From positions 1 to 15,424 of the forward strand of contig CAKZUU010000237.1 of the NCBI GenBank assembly GCA_937922175.1: a DNA stretch of 15,424 nucleotides. Reading direction: 5' to 3'. How positions within the stretch are numbered: position 1 is the first letter of the stretch; each line of letters starts with the position of its first letter. A model generated the notes under the pieces. The model was given only the letters and a program-made list of their open reading frames with translations. It was not told the DNA's origin and made no database searches. The position numbers and the translations under genes were made by a program. Source of the stretch: an uncultured Gemmataceae bacterium (GTDB lineage: Bacteria > Planctomycetota > Planctomycetia > Gemmatales > Gemmataceae). Shown here in pieces: positions 6,728 through 13,600 of the stretch.

Positions 6728-7363
6728 TCACTCGGCGGAGTCAGATCGCCGAGTCGGCCGGTCGGCCAGGTTCCAGGCGACCAACAGATCGTCTAACTGT
6801 CGCGCCGTTTCTTCGAGATCACCACCATTGCGGACGATGGCATCGGCCCAACGAGCCTTCTCCGCCAGGGGCCATTGTGCCTTTTCCCGGGCGGCGATGT
6901 GCTCGGCCGTCCATCCTCGGGCACGCAGACGCTGCAATTGAACGTCCCGAGGAACATCCACAAAGATGAGATAGTCACAGCTATCTCGCCACCCCGCTTC
7001 GAGCATGACGGCGGCATCCAGCACGAGAAACCTCACCTCCGGGTCGTGTTCGGCGTGGTCGCGGATCTGATGGACTTTTTGCCGGACCCAGGGATGCACC
7101 CAGGCTTCCAGATCGCGGCGGGCTTGGGTATCCGCGAAAACAATTTCCCCCAATTTCCGGCGATCCACTTCTCCTTGAGCGTCGATCACGTGGGGGCCAA
7201 ATCGCGCGACAATCTGCTCCCGGATCCACGGATCGCGCAAGGCCTGATGGGCAATCGGGTCGGCGGCAATGAGCCGCCCCCCGCGCGCCGCGAGCAGACC
7301 GGCCACGGTACTCTTCCCCACTCCGATCCCCCCCACCACCCCGATCACGGGTTTGCGTGCCAT
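6728..7363 (-). CDS. coaE: Dephospho-CoA kinase
   Basis: CoaE phosphorylates the ribose 3'-hydroxyl of dephospho-CoA with ATP, the last step of coenzyme A synthesis. The 211-residue product has the P-loop GGIGVGKST (11-19), IAADPIAHQAL (32-42) in place of the usual DAD-IA-H motif, HPWVRQKV (90-97), LDAAVMLEAGW (115-125), and a C-terminal ADAIVRNGGDLEET block (173-186). The first Asp of the DAD motif is Ala33 here. Asp35, the second one, is kept, and I understand that to be the catalytic position in characterised enzymes. The frame is open upstream to an ATG at 7435 inside polA. The ATG at 7363 is preferred because GGGGA lies 7 bases upstream and the P-loop then sits at its usual distance from the N-terminus. 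It starts 25 bases after the polA stop and ends 18 bases before rho. Confidence 0.95.
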   Translation of the reverse strand: MARKPVIGVVGGIGVGKSTVAGLLAARGGRLIAADPIAHQALRDPWIREQIVARFGPHVIDAQGEVDRRKLGEIVFADTQARRDLEAWVHPWVRQKVHQIRDHAEHDPEVRFLVLDAAVMLEAGWRDSCDYLIFVDVPRDVQLQRLRARGWTAEHIAAREKAQWPLAEKARWADAIVRNGGDLEETARQLDDLLVAWNLADRPTRRSDSAE

Positions 7364-7388
7364 GCGTCGGTCCCCGGTCGCGGCTCGA

Positions 7389-10289
7389 TCAAGCCACCTC
7401 GCGAACTTCCAGCCAGTTCGGACCCGCCGACACATCGACCTTGAGCGGCACGCTGACCTGCAAGGCCCCGGCCATTTCCTCCCGGGCCATTTGAGTCAGC
7501 TCTTCGAGTTCCTCCGGAGGTGTCTCAAAAACCAATTCATCATGAACGGTCAGCAAGATTCGTGCCCGTCGCTGCTCCCGCTTCAACCGTTGGTGCACGT
7601 TCAGCATCGCTTGCTTCATCAGGTCCGCCGCGGAACCTTGGATCTCCATGTTGATCGCCTCTCGCTCCGCTTGCGTCCGGTCACGGTAAGTGGAGTGTGG
7701 TCGAATCGCTGTGGGATCGAAGCGGCGACGACGCCCCAAGAGCGTCTGCACGTACCCCGTTTGCCGACACCGGGCCAACAATGCTTGCTGATATTCCAAT
7801 ACTCGCGGGTACCGCGCGAAATAATCGTCGATGAAGCGATTGGCTTCCTCCCGCGAAATGCCCAAGCGAAGAGCCAAACCGTAGGCACTCATGCCGTACA
7901 GCACTCCGAAATTGACTGTCTTGGCCATGCGACGTTGATGCGAGGTCACTTGATCCTCGGGGACTTGAAAAATCTGCGCAGCCACCGCCGCATGCACGTC
8001 GCGATCGTCGGCAAAAGCCCGTCGCAGCGTTTCATCCCCGCAAAAGTGAGCAAGCAACCGCAATTCGATCTGTGAATAATCCGCAGTCACCAAGACCCAC
8101 CCCTCGGCGGGGATGAACGCCTGCCGAATCTGTCTGCCCGTGTCAGTTCGTGTCGGGATGTTTTGCAGATTTGGCTCACTGCTGCTCAGCCGACCCGTCG
8201 TGGCGACGGTCTGGTTGAAACTCGTGTGGATTCGACCCGTGTGAGGGTTGACCAGCGTGGGCAAGGCATCGACGTAGGTACTTTTCAGTTTGCTGATTTC
8301 GCGGTATTCGATCAGCCGCCTGGGAATCTCGTGCCCGAGAACTGCCAGCTTTTCAAGCGTTTCGCGGTCGGTGCTGGCAGCTCCGGTGATTCCCGTCTTT
8401 TTTTGCACCGGCAACTTCAACTCGTCGAAGAGGACTTGAGCCAACTGTTTGGGCGAGTCGATGTTAAAGGGCCGGCCCGCGAGTCGATGGATCTCCTGCT
8501 CCATGGCCGCCAACTGCTGGTGCATGTCGCGGCTGAGAGCCTGCAAAAATTCGATGTTGACGCGGATGCCATTCGCCTCCATCTCCGCCAGCACATTAAT
8601 CAGCGGCACCTCCAATTCGTCGTACAACCTTTTGAGCCCTTCCGGCTCCAGTTGCGATTCCAGCAACTCGGTCAGTCGCCAGGCCACGTCGGCATCCTCT
8701 CCGGCGTAAACGGCCACTTTCGCCGCACTGACCTGGTCCATCGTCTTCTGCTTCTTACCCTTCTTTCCGATCAGCTCCTCGATGGAAATGTTGCGATGGT
8801 GGAGGTATCGCAACGCCATCTCATCCAGCGAGTGGCTTCGCTCTCCCGCATGAAGGAGATAGTCCGCGATCATCGGATCTCCGGCGATGCCTCGCAGATG
8901 GATGCCGTGGTGACGCAATGAAAGGGCATCAAACTTGATGTTCTGGTTTACCTTTTGAACTCGTTCATTTTCAAAGATCGGGCGGAGTCGCGCCAAGGCC
9001 GAAATCTCGTCGAGGTGGTTCTCGCCCTCCGGACTGCGAAGCGCCAGGTAATCAGCGTGTCCGGGCGACCAGCAAAACGCGATGCCCACGAGAGCGGAAT
9101 TCAGCGGATCGACCCCCGTCGTCTCAACGTCGAAGGCGAAGCGGGGCTGGTTTTTCAATTCGTCGAGGAACGCAGTCAATTTCGCTTCGTCGTCCACCAG
9201 GCGATAGTCGCCAATCCAAGTCTCGGCCGGTCGCCGTGCGGGATCGGGAGACACAGGCTCGGCCGCCTCGAAAGCGGCGAACAAATGGCCAGGGGTAGCC
9301 TCGGCGGCGAGTTTGCCCAACAGCGTGCGAAAGCCCCACAACTGAAAGAGGGCCTGCATTTTCGGGATATCCCAAACTGGACGGTGCCATTGCTCCCAAT
9401 GGGGCTGAATCGGAACTTGGGTATCGAGCTGGACGAGTTGCCGACCCAACTCCAGCGACCGATCCGCGATCGCCTGTTTCAAGGCGATTTGGAGGCGAGG
9501 CGGCACGACCCCGTCCAACTGGTCCACCTTTGCGATGACCTCGTCCAACGTCCCGAAGCGTTGCAGCAACTTGGCGGCGGTTTTCGCTCCAATCCCCTTG
9601 ACGCCTTTCACATTGTCGACCGAGTCGCCGACCAAGGCCTGATAATCTGCCGCCTGCTCGGGAGTGACGCCCCAATCATCGATGACGGCTTGGCGATCCA
9701 TCACCGTTTTCCGTCGCAGGTCGAGAAGGCGGATCCGATCGCTGACCAATTGGCGGCAGTCTTTGTCGGAGGTGCAGATCAGGACATTCATGTCTCGTGC
9801 CTCGCCCGCCTTGGCCAAGGTGGCGATCACGTCGTCGGCCTCATAGCCCGGGATGCGGAGGACGGGGACCCGCGCCGCCGCCAGTAATTCATCCAACAGT
9901 GGGAACTGAGCGATCAGATCGTCGGGGGGCGGCTGGCGTTGCGCCTTATAGTCAGCCGATAATTCCGAGCGGAACGTCTCGCCAGGTGCATCGAAAACGT
10001 AAACGAGGTAATCGGGTTGGAGTTCGTCCCGAAAGTAGAACAAATCGCGGGCAAACCCGAAGACGATGTTCGTGGGCCGACCGTCCGGGGCGTTCATGGG
10101 AGCGATGGCGTGATAGAACTGGTGAGCCAAAGCTGTGGCATCCACCAGCACCAGGTTTTGTCGTCCGTCTGCCGGCACTCGATCAGTCACAGGCGGGAAC
10201 CGTATATCCAGAGACCTAAGGACGTGGGCCCGGTTGCGAGTGCCCATTGGCCGATGGCGAGGCCTTCGCCGACCGCTCGACTCGTGCAT
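7389..10289 (-). CDS. polA: DNA polymerase I
   Basis: This is a full three-domain repair and gap-filling polymerase (966 residues from the ATG at 10289; E. coli has 928). The 5'-nuclease domain spans about 44-330, with FDAPGETFR near 99-107, YEADD (149-153) and a helix-hairpin-helix region GVKGIGAKTA near 228-237. The 3'-5' proofreading domain keeps its catalytic residues: D387 and E389 (FDVET), N450/D454, and Y528/D532 (YAGED), so it should be active. Polymerase motifs are DYSQIELR (737-744), the O-helix K790-F794-Y798 in KTVNFGVLYG, and HDE (916-918). Phe at the O-helix position is the common form that disfavours dideoxynucleotides. The start is uncertain: a GTG at 10304 and an ATG at 10247 are in frame, none has a good ribosome site, and homology begins only about 40 residues in. 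It is the first gene of the minus-strand operon. Confidence 0.97.
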   Translation of the reverse strand: MHESSGRRRPRHRPMGTRNRAHVLRSLDIRFPPVTDRVPADGRQNLVLVDATALAHQFYHAIAPMNAPDGRPTNIVFGFARDLFYFRDELQPDYLVYVFDAPGETFRSELSADYKAQRQPPPDDLIAQFPLLDELLAAARVPVLRIPGYEADDVIATLAKAGEARDMNVLICTSDKDCRQLVSDRIRLLDLRRKTVMDRQAVIDDWGVTPEQAADYQALVGDSVDNVKGVKGIGAKTAAKLLQRFGTLDEVIAKVDQLDGVVPPRLQIALKQAIADRSLELGRQLVQLDTQVPIQPHWEQWHRPVWDIPKMQALFQLWGFRTLLGKLAAEATPGHLFAAFEAAEPVSPDPARRPAETWIGDYRLVDDEAKLTAFLDELKNQPRFAFDVETTGVDPLNSALVGIAFCWSPGHADYLALRSPEGENHLDEISALARLRPIFENERVQKVNQNIKFDALSLRHHGIHLRGIAGDPMIADYLLHAGERSHSLDEMALRYLHHRNISIEELIGKKGKKQKTMDQVSAAKVAVYAGEDADVAWRLTELLESQLEPEGLKRLYDELEVPLINVLAEMEANGIRVNIEFLQALSRDMHQQLAAMEQEIHRLAGRPFNIDSPKQLAQVLFDELKLPVQKKTGITGAASTDRETLEKLAVLGHEIPRRLIEYREISKLKSTYVDALPTLVNPHTGRIHTSFNQTVATTGRLSSSEPNLQNIPTRTDTGRQIRQAFIPAEGWVLVTADYSQIELRLLAHFCGDETLRRAFADDRDVHAAVAAQIFQVPEDQVTSHQRRMAKTVNFGVLYGMSAYGLALRLGISREEANRFIDDYFARYPRVLEYQQALLARCRQTGYVQTLLGRRRRFDPTAIRPHSTYRDRTQAEREAINMEIQGSAADLMKQAMLNVHQRLKREQRRARILLTVHDELVFETPPEELEELTQMAREEMAGALQVSVPLKVDVSAGPNWLEVREVA

Positions 10290-10293
10290 TGGC

Positions 10294-10311
10294 CCGCCGA
10301 TCACACGGCGG
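10294..10311 (-). other. Small hairpin at the 5' end of polA
   Basis: CCGCCG and CGGCGG form a perfect 6-bp stem around a 6-base loop. On the minus strand it covers the possible GTG start at 10304 and ends 4 bases before the ATG at 10289. It argues against use of the GTG and could damp polA translation. A chance match in a GC-rich region is also possible. Confidence 0.35.
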
Positions 10312-10390
10312 ATCAGGACGGGGACGGATGGTCAATGGATCCGGGGCGGGGTGATGTCGCGCTCGACCGGAATCACACGCCAGCAATGGC

Positions 10391-10419
10391 AGTCTAAAAA
10401 CCGCGACCCATCCTGTCAA
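10391..10419 (-). promoter_or_regulatory. Sigma-70-like promoter of the polA operon
   Basis: On the minus strand TTGACA (10414-10419) is a perfect -35 box. A 17-base spacer separates it from TAGACT (10391-10396), a 4/6 match to the -10 box that keeps the key TA and final T. Transcription would begin near 10384, giving a leader of roughly 90-100 bases to the ATG at 10289. It is the only good promoter I found upstream of the polA-coaE-rho-ribH-P450 run, although planctomycete promoter consensus is less well characterised than that of E. coli. Confidence 0.7.
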
Positions 10420-10492
10420 CCCCGAACCCCGCAATCCAAAGCAATCACCCCTCCTGCCTCCAACGTCAAGCTTCATGCCCGCGGCGAAGGTG

Positions 10493-10528
10493 CCTCCGCC
10501 CGGAGGTCAATCGCCCGATGATGGGGCG
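10493..10528. repeat. Two adjacent short inverted repeats
   Basis: CCTCCG-CC-CGGAGG (10493-10506) is a 14-base near-perfect palindrome. CGCCC and GGGCG (10512-10528) flank a 7-base loop. Both lie between the terminator and the -35 box and have no T-tract. They could be an operator or a backup RNA hairpin downstream of the giant gene. In this base composition they may be fortuitous. Confidence 0.35.
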
Positions 10529-10548
10529 GAAGTAATTCCGAAAGAATG

Positions 10549-10583
10549 AAAAAACCCGCTGTCGGATCGAGACCCACAGCGGG
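10549..10583 (-). terminator. Rho-independent terminator of the giant gene
   Basis: On the minus strand CCCGCTGT (10576-10583) and ACAGCGGG (10555-10562) form a perfect 8-bp stem around a 13-base loop, followed directly by six T residues (10549-10554). It begins 32 bases beyond the TAA of the giant gene and should keep its transcription out of the polA promoter. Confidence 0.9.
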
Positions 10584-10615
10584 CAATGTGTTTGAACGGC
10601 GAGCTGCGAGTCAGC

Positions 10616-13600
10616 TTAGCCGACGAAAACTCCGCCGAGGAAGCTGCTGGAGAACGGAGTGAACTCCATGAGCCGCTTGCCGGTCTTCACTTCGTAGCCT
10701 CGGACGCGCGGGTTGCGGAGGCGGCCCGGTCCGGTAATGACTTCGTCGAGACCGTCGCCATTGAGATCCGCGACCGTGATGCGGACACCCGCGTTCCAAG
10801 CCGGGTCGGAGAAGATCAAGCTCGGCCGAGACGGATCGCCGGCGGCGATGAAGGTGTGGACCATCTTATTGGTCGCCCCATCGTAGACCCGAACGTCGGC
10901 GCGTCGGCCTGCATCCGGAGCGACGATGATATCGGCGAAGTTGTCACCGTTGATATTGCCGGCAGTGACGAAGCCACCTCCCTTGAAGCTCGGTTCGAAG
11001 GCGGTGAACTCGCGGATCAGAGACGGCTTGCCGTGAATGTCCGGATTGGCATGATCCCAGACGCGAACCGTCGTGGCGAGGCCTTTGCCCGGGATGGTGA
11101 TGATGTCGGCGAAGCCATCACCGTTCACATCGCCCACCGCGACACGGACCCCGCCCTTGAACTTGGCATCGTAAGCCATGAAGTTGTTGATTTCCAAGCC
11201 GGTCTGGCCATCGAAAATTTTGACCATCGGCGTCGTGCCCATGCCGACGACGATGTCGGCGTGACCATCGTTGTTGACGTCGCCGGCTGCCACATACACG
11301 CCACCCTTGTAGCTGGCGTCGAAGGCAAAGAACTGAGACAGTTGCTTGCCGGTCGCGCCATCGTAGACGACGATGGTCGGACTGGTTTGCATGTTGCGGG
11401 CGGCACCCGTTCCCGGTCCGGCAATGATATCGACCGTTCCGTCGCCGTTGACGTCGCCTCGAGCCACTCGGACGCCGCCCCGGAAGCCGGCACCGAAGGG
11501 GACGAAGTTGTAGAGCAAGTTCTGCTTCGAGGCGTTGAAGACGCGGACGGTACCGACGGAGCCTTCGCCGGAGCCGGTGACGATGATGTTCCCGCTGGGT
11601 CCGCCACCACCACCACCGCCACCGCCGCCGCCACCTTTTTGCTGGTTGCCGAAGTCCAGCGGGCCGACGCTCTTGCCACTGGTGATCTGGAAGTCAGCCG
11701 GATTGGGCGTGGTCTGGATGTAACCGGGTGGAACAACTTCGCGGACTCGGTAGAAACCGGTGTCGCTCTTGCCGTACTTCCCAACGTACAGGTTGGTGAA
11801 GGCGTAGTTACCGCTCAGATCGGTGACGGTCGAAGTCAGGATCGTACCGGACTTCGCATCGATCAGGTTGATGGTGACACCGGCGATGGGCCCTTCACCC
11901 GGATCGCGGACGCCGTTGCCGTTCTTGTCTTCAAACTTGACACCGAAGATCTTCGCCATCTTGAAGTTGCCGAAGTCGGCTCCGGTGATGGTGGCTCCGC
12001 CGGTGATCTGGACCGGATTGGGCACCGGGCCCGCTGTCTGCACCCAGCCCGTCTGTTGCACTTCGCGGAGCAGATATTTGCCATCGGTCAGATTGTCGAA
12101 GACATAGCGTCCGGTAGAGTCGGTGACGGCTTTAGCATCGACTTCGCCGTCGAACAAACCGCTCGCGTCGGCCACTTCGAGTTCGATGACCCAACCCGGT
12201 AAGCCTGGTTCGCCCGGATCGCGGACACCGTTGCCGTTGATATCCTCGAATTTAACCCCTTCGATGCGACCGACCGCGAGTTCGACGAGTTTCGCCTTGG
12301 AGAACTCAGAGGTATCTCCGGTGGCGAGGTTGGTGGCGGTCGCCGAGATCACGCCGCCTGCCGAGAATGCGACCGGGGCGAAGAAGCTGAAAGTGGCGTC
12401 GCCGGCAGCATCCGTGCTGACATCGACCGAACCTAGGAACGTTCGACCCTGGCCATACCCGGCTGGTGTGCCATTCGGATTGGCCACGTCGTCCCCGAAG
12501 AACTCGATGCGGAAGGCCTTGTTCGGCAGGCTGTGGAACTTGCCTTGAGCGACACTGGAAACCAGGCCGACTTCCGCGAAAGTGATTTCGGGGAAGTTTT
12601 GCAGGTTGTTCGCTCCGACGTCGGCATCGAGCTTATCGTTGAGCGTCACCAGACCCAGGTTGCTGCCCAAATCGATACCCAGCTTGCCGCTCCCGTAAAT
12701 GTTGTTGCCCAGGATCGAGTTGCCTCGGGCCATGCCATTGTCTTCAACGATGGCGACACCATTGGCCCCACTATTGGCAATGACGTTGCCTTCTTCAAGT
12801 TTGTTGGCGACGTCGTGCAGTTTGCCACCGATCAGGTTGTTGTTGCCACCGTCGATATAGATGCCGGCGTTGCCGTTGCCGAAATTGCCCTTGCCTGCGG
12901 CGTCGGTACCGAGGAAGTTGCCCTGGATCTTGTTGTTGTTGCTGAAGACCGGGACGAGCGGATTCCCGAAGTCGGGCCGCAGGTGAATGCCATGCTGCCC
13001 GTTCGACGAGATGATGTTGCGCTCGAGTTCGGTCTTGCCGCCGATTTGATTGTCCGAGCTGCCTTCCAGAGTGATTCCGTTCTCGATGCTGTTCAAGAAG
13101 GAATTGCCCAGGATGGTCGTTTTACCGGAGCCACCGGTCAGATACAGGCCGTTTCGGTTGCCGGAGACGAAGTTGCCCGAGAGGGACTTCGAGCCGCCGA
13201 TGATCGCGTTCAGGATGCCATCCAAGCGGATGCCGGCGTCAAAATTACCCGGACCGCCGGTCTTGGACCCGATGATGTTGTTCTGGATGGTGAAGCCGGT
13301 GGAACCATTGATGACCCGCACACCGTTGCGGTTGCCGTTGATCACGTTTCCACCGAAATCGAAGGGTGACCCGATGACAACGTCGGAGCCGCCATCGATG
13401 ATGACGCCGTCCTCGGAGTTGGAGGCGATCGTGTTGCCTTGGAAGGTGACGAAACTGGTGTTGGTAACGCGGACACCTTCTCGGTTCGAGTTGAACTTGT
13501 TACCGGCCAAGGCCGATCCGGTGCCACCCACCAGGATGCCATTGCCCGCCACCACGTTCAGGCCGGTTTCCGAGTTTCCGCTGACGTCATACTGTTGGAC

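Larger units (their letters stand above)
10305..10615. other. Intergenic region between the giant gene and polA
   Basis: This 311-base stretch has no convincing gene: the frames that cross it are short and have no recognisable protein. It holds the intrinsic terminator of the giant gene (10549-10583), two short inverted repeats (10493-10506 and 10512-10528) and the polA promoter (10391-10419). The rest is leader sequence for polA. Confidence 0.75.

Noticed and set aside
7364..7435. Longer coaE start at 7435 overlapping the end of polA
   Set aside because: The extra 24 residues precede the P-loop with no family counterpart. The ATG at 7363 has GGGGA 7 bases upstream.
8955..9887. Plus-strand open frame (310 codons) inside polA
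   Set aside because: It lies wholly opposite the conserved nuclease and proofreading domains of polA and shows no domain of its own.
10586..12202. Long plus-strand open frame (538 codons) opposite the giant gene
   Set aside because: It is antisense to clearly conserved SdrD-like and FG-GAP coding sequence. Its product is Asp/Val/Ala-rich with periodicity mirroring the repeats and has no recognisable domain.
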